DNA of 33,999 nucleotides from Pseudomonas sp. ACN8 (GCF_002303925.1 NZ_MRCS01000062.1:1-33999), one strand, 5' to 3'. Numbered from the stretch's first letter, positions 1-8,601 are shown. Notes: generated by a model not told the origin, from the letters alone. Translations and numbers: made by a program.

Positions 1-1
1 G

Positions 2-97
2 CTGAAGCTGCCGGGGGTGAGCGACATCCGCAGCAACTTTGCGATCCATACGGTGAAGGCGCCGGGGGCGTTGCCTTTGGAGCATTTGCCGCTTTAA
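2..97 (+). pseudogene. Duplicated C-terminal fragment of the Lrp/AsnC regulator gene
   Basis: Reading from base 2 gives LKLPGVSDIRSNFAIHTVKA and then the same ending as the regulator at 189-662, with a TAA stop at 95-97. It is the left arm of the inverted repeat, identical at DNA level to the 3' end of the intact gene. The rest of the copy, if it exists, lies outside the window. Complete DNA identity, rather than protein-level similarity, argues for a very recent duplication or an assembly fold-back rather than an old paralogue. Confidence 0.75.
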
Positions 98-188
98 ACC
101 GCATGCACCGCTATCGCGAGCAGGCTCGCTCCCACAAGGTTTGCGCTGTACCTGTGTGGAGCCTGCTCGCGATAGCGGTGCATGCGGT
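98..188. repeat. REPIN-like pair of inverted REP palindromes
   Basis: Two inverted copies of a motif built around CGCTATCGCGAGCAGGCTC face each other across the short spacer, with CCCACAAGGT and ACCTGTGTGG as imperfect inner flanks. Extragenic palindromes of this sequence type (GGGAGCGAGCCTGCTCGCGATAGC) are typical of fluorescent Pseudomonas. The right copy lacks a CG relative to the left one. The element sits directly after the stop codon of the regulator gene. Confidence 0.7.
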
Positions 189-662
189 TTAAAGCGGCAA
201 ATGCTCCAAAGGCAACGCCCCCGGCGCCTTCACCGTATGGATCGCAAAGTTGCTGCGGATGTCGCTCACCCCCGGCAGCTTCAGCAAACGCCCAGTGAGA
301 AAGCGGTCATAGCCACGCAAGTCCGGCACCACCACCTGCAACAGAAAATCCGACTCCCCCGACACCAGAAACGCCGAGATCACCTCGGGCAATGCCGTTA
401 CCGCCAGGCGAAAGGCTTCGGCTTGTTCATCGTTATGACGCTCGACCTTGACTCCAACAAACACCGTCAGCCCCAACCCCACTTCGTCGCGATCCAGATT
501 GGCCTGGTAGCCGCGAATCACCCCCGCCTCTTCCAGCATCCGCACCCGGCGCAAGCAAGGCGATGCCGACAGGCCAATCTCGTCTGCCAGTTGCACATTG
601 CTCAGGCGGCCATCCCGTTGCAGCGCGGCGAGAATCTTGCGGTCGTAGGCGTCGAGTTTCAT
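189..662 (-). CDS. Lrp/AsnC-family transcriptional regulator
   Basis: This 157-residue protein has the usual length and layout of the family. The N-terminal helix-turn-helix covers about residues 4-60 (opening MKLDAYDRKILAALQRDGR, with NVQLADEIGLSASPCLRRV as the recognition part). A C-terminal RAM/ACT-like domain follows from about residue 65. The family forms multimers that sense amino acids. The gene is divergent from a LysE-type exporter, with 145 bases between the two start codons, an arrangement in which the regulator commonly controls the exporter. Its last 31 codons are duplicated in inverted orientation at the window start. Confidence 0.93.
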   Translation of the reverse strand: MKLDAYDRKILAALQRDGRLSNVQLADEIGLSASPCLRRVRMLEEAGVIRGYQANLDRDEVGLGLTVFVGVKVERHNDEQAEAFRLAVTALPEVISAFLVSGESDFLLQVVVPDLRGYDRFLTGRLLKLPGVSDIRSNFAIHTVKAPGALPLEHLPL

Positions 663-807
663 GGTTTGGCAGATCCTGATGGTTCAAGCTTGATTAAGTG
701 GCAGATTATGCCAATACACGACCCGATAGAAGCTGACAACGCAAGCACCTGCCCCGCCCTCCAGCCCTAGACTGGCACGACCAAATCGACAACGAACGGG
801 GTGCAAC

Positions 808-1437
808 ATGCAAGGTCTCTGGCTGTTTTTCATGGCACTGGCAGTGGTCTACCTGTTGCCCGGGCCCGACATGATCCTGCTGTTGCAGACCGGTGCACGC
901 CAGGGCAAAGGCGCCGCGCTGGCCACGGCCGTGGGCCTGGGCATCGCCCGGGGTTGCCATGTGGCATTGGCGGCGCTGGGGTTGGCGGCACTGTTCAAGG
1001 CGGCGCCCTGGACCTTCGATGTGGTGCGCCTGGTTGGCGCCGCGTATCTGCTGTGGATCGGCATTCAGTGCCTGCGAACCACGATGCTGCCGAGCCTGAA
1101 CAGTGCCGATACAACCGGCGAAAAACTCCGCTGGGGCGCAGCCATCCGGCGCGGACTGCTGACCAACCTGCTCAACCCCAAGGCACTGCTGTTCTGCTCG
1201 GTGCTGCTACCGCAATTCATCAACCCACAGGCCGGGCCGGTGCTCGGGCAATTTGCGACGTTGGGCGTGGTGCTCGTTGGTATTGGTTTGCTGTTCGACA
1301 GCGCTTACGCCCTGGTCGGCGCGGCACTCGGCCGTTGGCTGCAACGCAGCCCCTCAGCCCAGCGCCTGCAACAATGGTTGTTCGGCAGCCTGTTGATCGG
1401 TTTCGCCGTGCGGCTGACCTTTGTGCAACAGGCTTGA
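808..1437 (+). CDS. LysE/RhtB-family amino-acid exporter
   Basis: A 209-residue inner-membrane protein with about six hydrophobic segments and the family signature PGPD near residue 19, followed by a glycine/alanine-rich first helix pair. LNPKALLF near residue 129 is the second typical family motif. Proteins of this family export amino acids or their analogues. The start chosen lies a few bases after the purine stretch AACGGGG. A longer open frame from 801 is out of phase and is a shadow. The divergent Lrp-type gene is the likely regulator. The exact substrate cannot be read from the sequence. Confidence 0.93.
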   Translation: MQGLWLFFMALAVVYLLPGPDMILLLQTGARQGKGAALATAVGLGIARGCHVALAALGLAALFKAAPWTFDVVRLVGAAYLLWIGIQCLRTTMLPSLNSADTTGEKLRWGAAIRRGLLTNLLNPKALLFCSVLLPQFINPQAGPVLGQFATLGVVLVGIGLLFDSAYALVGAALGRWLQRSPSAQRLQQWLFGSLLIGFAVRLTFVQQA

Positions 1438-1440
1438 ACC

Positions 1441-3558
1441 TTACTGCGCCTTGCGGCGGCGACGGTTGATCAGCCACAACGCGACAGCCGTTATGACAAT
1501 CACTGCGCCATATTGCAGAGGTTTTTTATAGGGTCGCAGTGACGAACGCGCGGCATCGGTCACCTGCGTTACATAACGCTTGTCGGCATTCTGGAAATCC
1601 GGATACGGACATTGAGAGCCGAAGTTGAACGCCCAATCCACGTAGGGACCTTCTTTGACATAGCGTTGGTACAGCGCACTTTGTTCTTCGAGACTGCTAT
1701 TCCATCCGTACGCCTGACACAGCACCGCGGCAAAAGCCTGGCTGCTGTGAGGTAAAAGGTCCGCCGCCTGGCTGGCCAGCGCCGTGGCAACATACCGGTA
1801 GTGGTAACGCTGATCTGGCTGGGCAGCGCTGACCTGCTGACGCTTCACTTCGTCTGCGGCCACCAGCGGCCCGACCTTCAGTTCCGCGCTGTCCAGCACG
1901 TAGTTGCCGTCAAACGTGGCGAAGTCCGGGGCCATTTCGTAACCGAGAATTTCCATTCCCGCCTTACGCGCGACGACAGCCGAGTTAAACAAGGCTGCCG
2001 CCCGCGTCGTCGGCCACCAAGCGGCGTCGGCCTCTTTGCGCAAAATGGCATACGACTTGGCCTTGTTCTGCAAATCGACGTTATCGAAGTACGCCGGCGC
2101 CTCTTCGTAATGCCCCTCGCGCAGCAAGCGCCGCCCCAGCAGATTGCGCAGGCTCGCCGCCACCGGCAAGGGCACGTAGTTGTCGCGGTCCTGCTGGCTG
2201 AGCGGCGGCGGTGCCGGCACTTGAGTGTCGACGTAGTGCTTGAGTTCTTCGAGGGTCAACACGCGCTCGGCAACGGTGGCGGCGTCGAACCAGTAAATGC
2301 TTTGGCTGCGATACAGCTGATCGAAGGCTTGCAGGTAATCCCCGCGTTGCAGGGCCAGGATCGCGCTTTCTCCCTCGACCCGGCATTTGGGCTGGAGTGT
2401 TTCGTAATCGTAATCCGGGGTTCGTCGCTCGCCCCAGGATTCATTCTGCGGGAAGGCCTGGGCCGCTTTGGCGTAGGCTGCGGCGGCCGCACTCTTATCG
2501 CCCTCACGCACCGCCAGTTTTGCCCGCAGCCACCAGGCCAACCCACCATCGCCGGCATGTTCGAGGAAAGCCTTGGCGCTGGCGTAATCGCCCTGTTGAT
2601 AATTCATCGCCGCCAGGCGGTCGGCGTTTTCGAGACTGCCACGGGTGCTGTTTTGCAGCAGCTTGATCATTTTTTGTTCGTTGGGCGGTTGATCGCCGAA
2701 CGACCAACCTAACCGGCTGATCAGCGATGCGGTCACCAACTGCTGCACAGGCTGGCCCTTGAGCAACTCGGCCACTTGATCCTCCGGCAGCGACATCAGG
2801 TCCGTCATCAATAGCTTCAGCGATTCGTAGCCCACCGCGGAACCGTGCAGATTTTGCGAGGCGTACAGCTCGATAGCACGGTTCCAGTCACCTTCGGTGC
2901 GCACCACCCGGGCTTCTTCGCCGAGGCTGGCGACCCCCAGTTCCAGTGGATCGCTGAAGCCGTCGATGCTCAGTTGCCGGGCTTGCTCGAAGGCCTTTGC
3001 CGATTGTTCGAGCAGATCCGGTGCCGCACCGGCTTCGGCGCTCATGGCGAACAACGCGCGCCCCAGCGAGTAAGCCGCCCAGGTGCTGCGCGAAGCCCGT
3101 TGCTCGGCGGGCAAGGCCAGCACCTTCTTGAAATACCCGGCGGCCAAGGCTGGATCACCCGCGCCAAATGCCACGGCGCCCGCCAGGTACAGCCTGTGCT
3201 CGGGCGGCAGTTGCGCCCCTTCGGTTTCAACATGACGGGCATCGGTCAGGCTGCGCAGGTGTTTCACCAACACTTGTTGCTCAGCGGAAAGTCCCGCCTG
3301 CTCGGCCTGATCCCGCAGCGCTACCGGGTCAGTTTCATCCGCGTGGTTGGCGCCAGCGGTGATGTTCTTCAACCCGTTGATGGCATGGCCGAGGCGGCTG
3401 ATCTCGAAGCTGAAGTTGCCTTCCGGCAGTTCCGCCAGAGACTGGCCACGGTTATCCAGCAGGCGCATGGGAAAGTCCGGGCCGCAGGCCAGCGCCGAAC
3501 CCAGCGGCAGGCTTAGGCTCAGGCAAAGTAAATGACGCGGCCAGTTACGGGTGAACAT
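1441..3558 (-). CDS. Secreted or membrane-anchored helical-repeat (TPR-like) protein, function unknown
   Basis: The start is set at 3558 because AAGGAGG stands five bases before this ATG; the frame is open 50 codons further upstream, but that part overlaps the preceding gene and does not look coding. The 705-residue product opens with a signal peptide ending in LGSALACGPDF, possibly with the Cys as a lipid anchor, although the lipobox is poor. The body contains many alanine-rich helical pairs resembling TPRs, for example around residues 130-190 and 330-390. The C-terminus is a single membrane helix (YGAVIVITAVALWLI) followed by NRRRRKAQ. The gene overlaps the end of the DUF3142 gene by 14 bases, so the two are probably translationally coupled and act together at the envelope. 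I do not recognise a specific function. Confidence 0.85.
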   Translation of the reverse strand: MFTRNWPRHLLCLSLSLPLGSALACGPDFPMRLLDNRGQSLAELPEGNFSFEISRLGHAINGLKNITAGANHADETDPVALRDQAEQAGLSAEQQVLVKHLRSLTDARHVETEGAQLPPEHRLYLAGAVAFGAGDPALAAGYFKKVLALPAEQRASRSTWAAYSLGRALFAMSAEAGAAPDLLEQSAKAFEQARQLSIDGFSDPLELGVASLGEEARVVRTEGDWNRAIELYASQNLHGSAVGYESLKLLMTDLMSLPEDQVAELLKGQPVQQLVTASLISRLGWSFGDQPPNEQKMIKLLQNSTRGSLENADRLAAMNYQQGDYASAKAFLEHAGDGGLAWWLRAKLAVREGDKSAAAAAYAKAAQAFPQNESWGERRTPDYDYETLQPKCRVEGESAILALQRGDYLQAFDQLYRSQSIYWFDAATVAERVLTLEELKHYVDTQVPAPPPLSQQDRDNYVPLPVAASLRNLLGRRLLREGHYEEAPAYFDNVDLQNKAKSYAILRKEADAAWWPTTRAAALFNSAVVARKAGMEILGYEMAPDFATFDGNYVLDSAELKVGPLVAADEVKRQQVSAAQPDQRYHYRYVATALASQAADLLPHSSQAFAAVLCQAYGWNSSLEEQSALYQRYVKEGPYVDWAFNFGSQCPYPDFQNADKRYVTQVTDAARSSLRPYKKPLQYGAVIVITAVALWLINRRRRKAQ

Positions 3559-4741
3559 TCGAACCTCCTTGATCAATGTGTGCGCAGCGAGCCCAACCAA
3601 TGGCACGCTGCCCGCCGGCCGGTATTCGGCCATCGCGCAGGCGGGTGAAGGTAAGCAGATCCGGGCTTTGTTGCAACGCGTAACCGGCCAAGGCATCGGC
3701 CCCCTCACAACCGCTGACCGCCAGTGTCAGGCGTTCGGGCCAGGCGCGGTCGAGATTGCCCTGATTGCTGATGCCGATGTCATAGAGGCCATTGTCGGCC
3801 AAGAGTTTCAGGTTCAATTGACTGTCGAGCGCATCACCGCGCGCCACAGCGCGCAAAGTAGTCAGGCTCCAGGCCCGACGGTCGTTGGCCAATGGCAAGC
3901 GAAACCAGATCAGGCCCGCAAGATGTTTCGGTGGATCGGCCCGCAGCTCGGTACCGAGGGTGCGTAACGACTGCGGATCGGCGAGCAACTCCCGGCGCAG
4001 TCCTTCGCGCTCCACCGTGACTTCGCTTTCCACAATGGGCGCGCCACCCGCCGACGGCAGCAACGCCACGCCATAGGCCGGCAGCGCCAGATAGAAGGGT
4101 TTCGTCGTGATACGGCTCCAGGCCTTCGCCCATTGCCGGGCCTGATCGGCATCAAACAAGCCACGACGCGGATCGCTCACCGCGTGCACCTGCAACACGC
4201 TGCTGTCGACTGTGGATAACAGCGCCGGCAGTTCACGACTGTCGAGCCAGGACGGCAACGCCGTGATGCTCAGCGGCAGCGAAGTCGGCAACGCTCCGCG
4301 CAAATGAGCGAGAAACTCGCGGTACGCTGGTAGCCGGGCGTTACCGGCATCGTGGTCGATTTCCACGCCGACGAGGTTCAATCCCTGTCCCTGCCAATCA
4401 CTGATCACCTGTCGGGTTTGCGCTGTGATCTCATCCTGATCAAGCGCCTTGAGCTGCCCATCCAGGCGAATCACCGCAATCACCGGCCGGCCATCACGCT
4501 TGAGCAGTGCCGGGTCAATCCGCGCCTGACGCCAGCCCGCGCTGGGGAAAGCCTGCAAGGCCAGCACCCGCAAGGTCGAAAAATCGGCGCGACTGTCCCG
4601 AAGGGCGGCGTCGTGGGCCGACGTCCACTGCCGCTGCCAGACGTAAAGCTGTTGATCCAGCGGCGGTGCATCCTGTCTTTCGCAACCGGTGGTGAGCGCC
4701 AGCGCCATCAGCAAGACCATCGAGCGAGTGAAAAAAACCAT
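3545..4741 (-). CDS. DUF3142-type lipoprotein
   Basis: A 398-residue protein with a lipoprotein signal (LALTTGC, Cys at about residue 20), so probably anchored in the envelope. The middle resembles DUF3142 proteins: an opening QLYVWQRQW, a core with GLNLVGVEIDHDAG around residue 120, and FYLALPAYGVALL around residue 218. The VEIDHDAG stretch recalls the acidic active-site strand of TIM-barrel glycosidase-like folds, but no catalytic role is established. A weak purine-rich stretch (AGGAACAGG) precedes the ATG. The next gene starts inside its last codons. A hairpin at 4767-4787 separates it from the redox gene upstream. Confidence 0.82.
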   Translation of the reverse strand: MVFFTRSMVLLMALALTTGCERQDAPPLDQQLYVWQRQWTSAHDAALRDSRADFSTLRVLALQAFPSAGWRQARIDPALLKRDGRPVIAVIRLDGQLKALDQDEITAQTRQVISDWQGQGLNLVGVEIDHDAGNARLPAYREFLAHLRGALPTSLPLSITALPSWLDSRELPALLSTVDSSVLQVHAVSDPRRGLFDADQARQWAKAWSRITTKPFYLALPAYGVALLPSAGGAPIVESEVTVEREGLRRELLADPQSLRTLGTELRADPPKHLAGLIWFRLPLANDRRAWSLTTLRAVARGDALDSQLNLKLLADNGLYDIGISNQGNLDRAWPERLTLAVSGCEGADALAGYALQQSPDLLTFTRLRDGRIPAGGQRAIGWARCAHIDQGGSNVHP

Positions 4742-4766
4742 TGAAACGCCTGTTCCTGAAATGCAG

Positions 4767-4790
4767 AAAGGGCCTCAGCGGCCCTTTTTC
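4767..4790. terminator. Hairpin terminator, works in either direction
   Basis: AAAGGGCC (4767-4774) pairs with GGCCCTTT (4780-4787) around the loop TCAGC, with a run of T on the plus strand and a shorter one on the minus strand. It lies 61 bases after the stop of the redox fusion gene (4851-6881, minus strand) and 26 bases before the start of the DUF3142 gene, so it most likely ends the redox transcript. Confidence 0.75.
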
Positions 4791-4850
4791 GTTCTGCTCA
4801 CTACCCTACCCAGCCATCGACCGGCGGGCAATGTTCGCCTGCAATGATCA

Positions 4851-6881
4851 TCAGATATCGAGTACCAATGGCTGCGCCCCCTGCGCCGGAATCGCACAGC
4901 AAATCAGCACCTGTCCGTCATCCGGCACCTCCGCTGGCGGCAGTGGGTAATGCACCTGACCGCTGATCAGGCGCGTCTTGCAGGTGCCGCAGGAGCCGCC
5001 GCGACAACTGAACTCCGGGCGCAGGCCACGGCTTTCCGCCAACTCCAGCAGGCTGCCGCCCTCCGGCTGCCACCGCGCCTCCTTGGCCGAGCGCTGGAAC
5101 ACCACGGGCACAGACACGGTGGCGGCTGGCGGTTGCTCGATGACCACTGCATCGGGGTCCGGGCGTCGGCGCAAGGTGGACGGGCCGAAGGTTTCGGCGT
5201 GAATCCGCGAATCGCGAATCTCCAGTTCGCGCAAGCCGTCGTACAGCGCCTGGGTAAAACTTCCGGGACCACAGACGACAAAATCCAGCTGATCGTAGTC
5301 CTCGACTGTCAGCAGATCCTTGAGCAGCGCGACGTCGATCCGTCCACTGAGGTCGAAGTCCTCTCCTGGCAGTGCCTCGGCTTCCGGTTGACTGAGTAAA
5401 CGCACCACCCGCACCGCGTCGCCGGCTTCCTCAAGCAATCGATCCAGCTCCCGGCGAAACGGCTGGTCGGCCAGCGTGCGCGAACTCTGGATGAACCATG
5501 TCGGCCGGATACGGCGGGTGCGCAAGCCCTGGTAAACCACCTCCCGCAGCATCGACAACAGCGGCGTGATGCCGACCCCGGCCGCCAGCAACACCAGTGG
5601 CCGGCGCTCATGGGGCGCCACGGTAAAATGCCCTTGCGGCGCCCTTGCCTCCAATACATCGCCAACACGAATCTGCTCATGCAAATGCGTAGACACCCTC
5701 CCGTCGCGCTTTACGCTGATGCGGAAAAAATCATCGGACGGCGCGCTCGATAAACTGTACGTGCGAATGTGCACATCGCCATCAATGTTGAAGCGAAGAG
5801 GCAAATGCTGTCCCGCCTGAAACAGTGGCAACCCGGCTCCGTCGGCGGGCTCCAGGTAAATCGAGCGAATGTTCTGGCTTTGCGCTTCAATCCGCGTCAC
5901 CCGCAACGGCCGCCATTGATCGCCCAGGGCTTTGGCCTGCAAACGCGCCGTGGCCTGCTCCCAGGTGCCGGTGAGCAAACTGGTGGGTGAAACGCCGTCA
6001 AAGCGCCAGCGCAACGACAGAGCAGCCGGGCGACGTACCACTTGCTCGACATCGATCGTCCACAAGCGCTCGGCCCCCTGGAACGCCTCGACCTGAGGAC
6101 CGTCAAGGATGATGTCAGTGCGCCCACTGAGCTGCAGCAAATCACCGGTGTTGAAATCAATGAACAACAACCCGGCCCGAGGATTGAGCAGCAAGTTGCC
6201 CAAGGTGTTGAAATGCAGGTTGCCGGCGAAGTCCGGAATGGTCAGGCGATTGCCTTCCACGCGTACGAAACCGCTCTGCCCGCCACGGTGAGACACATCC
6301 ACCGAGCGCTCGCCATCGACCTCCACATAACTGGCAACGAAGAACGTGTCCGCCTCGGTAATCATCGCCTTGGCCGCATCATCCAGTTCGTTGAAATGCT
6401 GGGCGACACGCGTCGAGGGATCGGCCAGCGGCACCGAGCGAAACTGGCGCAACTGAATGTACTGCGGGCAATTGCCGAAGGACTGATCCACGGTCACCGC
6501 GAAACCGTCCGTGGACATGGCGCGGACATGCCCATTGATGCGGTTGCGGCGGCGGGTGTGCAACTCGATGCCCAACAGGCCGATGGCCGAGCCGTCGTTC
6601 AACTGCGCGGGATCATCAAAGGCCGGCAGGCTGCGAAATTGCAGCAAGCCAGGTTCTGGCGAGTGGGCGAAACCGGGTAGACCTTCCAGGATGCTGGCCC
6701 AGGGATGACCGTCGGCATCCACCGCTGCGTACAGCATGAACGGCAATTGCTGATAGAAGGTGCGGTGCTGCTCCGGCATCTCGCTGCGAATTACCTTACG
6801 ACCGAACGCCTCCATTCGTTCGGCAACGCCCACAAGCGCCTGCAATTGTTTCTCACCGGCATGCCAGGGTGAACGGTCCAT
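4851..6881 (-). CDS. PNPOx-like / FAD-NAD reductase / 2Fe-2S ferredoxin fusion protein
   Basis: This 676-residue protein has three parts. Residues about 40-310 are a split-barrel flavin-binding (pyridoxamine-phosphate-oxidase-like) region. Residues about 330-570 are a ferredoxin-reductase module, with the FAD motif RTYSLSSAP near residue 387 and the NAD-binding start VLLAAGVGITPLLSML near residue 445. The last 90 residues are a plant-type ferredoxin with the cluster ligands CRGGSCGTC and a final Cys pair in LICCA. Electrons would flow from NAD(P)H through FAD to the 2Fe-2S centre, with the N-terminal flavin domain as a plausible acceptor or catalytic part. AAGGGAG precedes the ATG. It follows a glutathione S-transferase gene on the same strand, which suggests handling of an electrophile or xenobiotic; the substrate is unknown. 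Confidence 0.9.
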   Translation of the reverse strand: MDRSPWHAGEKQLQALVGVAERMEAFGRKVIRSEMPEQHRTFYQQLPFMLYAAVDADGHPWASILEGLPGFAHSPEPGLLQFRSLPAFDDPAQLNDGSAIGLLGIELHTRRRNRINGHVRAMSTDGFAVTVDQSFGNCPQYIQLRQFRSVPLADPSTRVAQHFNELDDAAKAMITEADTFFVASYVEVDGERSVDVSHRGGQSGFVRVEGNRLTIPDFAGNLHFNTLGNLLLNPRAGLLFIDFNTGDLLQLSGRTDIILDGPQVEAFQGAERLWTIDVEQVVRRPAALSLRWRFDGVSPTSLLTGTWEQATARLQAKALGDQWRPLRVTRIEAQSQNIRSIYLEPADGAGLPLFQAGQHLPLRFNIDGDVHIRTYSLSSAPSDDFFRISVKRDGRVSTHLHEQIRVGDVLEARAPQGHFTVAPHERRPLVLLAAGVGITPLLSMLREVVYQGLRTRRIRPTWFIQSSRTLADQPFRRELDRLLEEAGDAVRVVRLLSQPEAEALPGEDFDLSGRIDVALLKDLLTVEDYDQLDFVVCGPGSFTQALYDGLRELEIRDSRIHAETFGPSTLRRRPDPDAVVIEQPPAATVSVPVVFQRSAKEARWQPEGGSLLELAESRGLRPEFSCRGGSCGTCKTRLISGQVHYPLPPAEVPDDGQVLICCAIPAQGAQPLVLDI

Positions 6882-6915
6882 ACGGCTGCTCCCTTGCGCC
6901 TCTGGCGCAGAACGG

Positions 6916-6940
6916 GGTGGCCCGGCAACACCGGGCCACC
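6916..6940. other. Strong intercistronic hairpin without a U-tract
   Basis: GGTGGCCCGG (6916-6925) and CCGGGCCACC (6931-6940) form a perfect 10-bp stem around CAACA, placed five bases after the glutathione S-transferase stop and 35 bases before the redox fusion start. On the minus strand no run of T follows, so it is more likely an mRNA-stabilising or expression-tuning hairpin than a full terminator. Confidence 0.65.
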
Positions 6941-6944
6941 AGCA

Positions 6945-7571
6945 TCAGGCGGTTTTTTGCAGGCCGGCGATGGTGCGCGGCATGCCGACAAAACCCGGCA
7001 AGGCTTCGATGCGGGCCAGCCAGGCGCGAATGTTGGCGTACTCGTCCAGCGACACATTGCCCTCAGGCGCATGGGCGATGTAGCTGTAGGCGGCGACGTC
7101 GGCAATCGTCGGTTCAGTGCCGGCCAGATACGGCGTATCGGCCAGTTCGTGATCGATCACTTTGAGCACGGTATGGGCATAGGCAATCACTTCTGCAGCG
7201 TTGTAAGGCGCGCCAAACACAGTGATCAATCTTGCCCGGGCAGGGCCGAACGCAATCGGACCGGCCGCCACTGACAACCAGCGCTGGACCTTGGCGGCCC
7301 CAACCGGATCAACCGGCAGCCAGCGACCATTGCCGTACTTTTGCGCCAGGTAAACCAGAATCGCGTTGGAATCGGCCAACACCACGCCCTGGTCATCAAT
7401 CACCGGCACCTGACCGAAAGCATTGAGCGCGAGGTACGCCGGTTGCTTGTGTTCGCCCTTGGCGAGATCAACCAAGATCAATTCGGTCGGCAGCTTCAGC
7501 AGGGACAGCATCAACTCGACACGATGAGCGTGGCCGGAACGTGGGAAGTTGTAGAGTTTGATCGCTTGCAT
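6945..7571 (-). CDS. Glutathione S-transferase
   Basis: A 208-residue cytosolic GST of normal length. The start at 7571 is chosen because GAGGT lies upstream and the conserved domain begins at once with MQAIKLYNFPRSGHAHRVEL. The N-terminal thioredoxin-like half has the cis-proline motif GQVPVI (about residue 52) and the glutathione-binding ADSNAILVYLA (about residues 63-73). The C-terminal half is helical with PTIADVAAYSYI near residue 150. The serine after the FPRSGH motif is a candidate catalytic residue. It is followed by the redox fusion gene and preceded by a LysR gene on the same strand, so the three probably form one response unit. Confidence 0.92.
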   Translation of the reverse strand: MQAIKLYNFPRSGHAHRVELMLSLLKLPTELILVDLAKGEHKQPAYLALNAFGQVPVIDDQGVVLADSNAILVYLAQKYGNGRWLPVDPVGAAKVQRWLSVAAGPIAFGPARARLITVFGAPYNAAEVIAYAHTVLKVIDHELADTPYLAGTEPTIADVAAYSYIAHAPEGNVSLDEYANIRAWLARIEALPGFVGMPRTIAGLQKTA

Positions 7572-7698
7572 GGTCGATACCTCGGGTCTGTGGTGCTGTT
7601 CAGGAAAGACCAGCGCCGATGGGTCGTATCTTCTACCTGCATCCAAACCAAAAGAATCACCAGCAAACGCAATCCATTATTTCAGTGTTTGAAATAAT

Positions 7699-8601
7699 TC
7701 AACGCGTGAGTGCCGGATGCTCGCGCAGGGTCTTCACCGCGAAATCGACAAAACTGCGCACCCGGGCCGGCGCTTTGCGCCCGCCCTGATAGACCACATG
7801 GATGGGCAACGGCGGCAGTTCGAAGTCGGCCAGAATGATTTCCAGCTCGCCGGCAGCCACCTTGCTCGCCACTTGATAAGACAGCACCCGAGTGAATCCC
7901 AACCCCAGACTGGCTGCCGTGATGGCCGCCTGATTGGCCGTCACCACCAATCGCGGTTCAGCCCGCACACTCAAGGTTTCGCCGTCTTCAATGAATGGCC
8001 AACTCCTGAGTTGGCCGATAGCCGAGGTCGCGATAATCGGCGCCTGGGCCAGTTCCCGGGGATGCCTGGGCCGACCATGGCTGGCCAGAAACCGCGGCGA
8101 GGCGCAGATCACCCGCCGCACCTCGCCCACGCGGATCGCATGCTGGTTGCTATCAGGAAGTTCGCCGATGCGAATCGCCACATCGACGCCCTCCTCGACC
8201 ACACTCACCACCCGGTCCACCAGCAGCGCGTTGATGCAGACCTCGGGGAATTGCGTCAGATAATTCACCATCAAGGGCGTGACAAACATCTCGCCAAACA
8301 AAACCGGTGCCGTGATGGTCAGTTGCCCACGGGGATGGATATGGCTGCCCGCTGCCGAGTCCTCGGCTTCCTGCACCTCGGCGAGAATTCTCCGACAGTC
8401 CTCCAGGTATCGCTGGCCGGCCTCGCTCAAATACACACTGCGCGTCGTACGTATGAGCAGTTGTGTGCCAATTCGCTTCTCCAGCGCCGCGACCGCTCGG
8501 GTGACGCTGGCCGCCGATAGACCCAAACCCCGCGCCGCCGCCGAAAAGCCCTGCTCCTTGGCGACGGCAGCGAAGACCTGCATTTCCTGGAAGCGGTCCA
8601 T
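7699..8601 (-). CDS. LysR-family transcriptional regulator
   Basis: A 300-residue LysR protein. The N-terminal winged helix-turn-helix spans about residues 1-62 (MDRFQEMQVFAAVAKEQGFS, then AAARGLGLSAASVTRAVAAL). The effector-binding domain follows from about residue 90 to 295 and ends RVRSFVDFAVKTL. GAGGA lies before the ATG. The gene stands 127 bases upstream of the glutathione S-transferase start on the same strand, which makes that gene and the redox fusion candidate targets. LysR members of this subgroup (PP-rich DFELPPLPIHVVY) often respond to aromatic or electrophilic compounds, but the ligand is not deducible here. Confidence 0.92.
   Translation of the reverse strand: MDRFQEMQVFAAVAKEQGFSAAARGLGLSAASVTRAVAALEKRIGTQLLIRTTRSVYLSEAGQRYLEDCRRILAEVQEAEDSAAGSHIHPRGQLTITAPVLFGEMFVTPLMVNYLTQFPEVCINALLVDRVVSVVEEGVDVAIRIGELPDSNQHAIRVGEVRRVICASPRFLASHGRPRHPRELAQAPIIATSAIGQLRSWPFIEDGETLSVRAEPRLVVTANQAAITAASLGLGFTRVLSYQVASKVAAGELEIILADFELPPLPIHVVYQGGRKAPARVRSFVDFAVKTLREHPALTR

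Larger units (their letters stand above)
1..285. repeat. Perfect inverted repeat, 127-bp arms, at the window edge
   Basis: Bases 1-127 are the exact reverse complement of bases 159-285; I compared the arms base by base and found no mismatch. The 31-base spacer (128-158) is not itself a perfect palindrome. The outer part of each arm is coding sequence for the last 31 codons of the Lrp-type regulator, and the inner part is a REP-like palindrome. Because the left arm runs into the window edge, its true length is unknown. It could be a real inverted duplication or a fold-back artefact at a contig end. Confidence 0.97.

Noticed and set aside
1801..2712. 303-codon plus-strand open frame opposite the helical-repeat gene
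   Set aside because: It lies wholly antisense to a gene with a signal peptide and strong ribosome site, has no ribosome site of its own, and its product has no recognisable domain.
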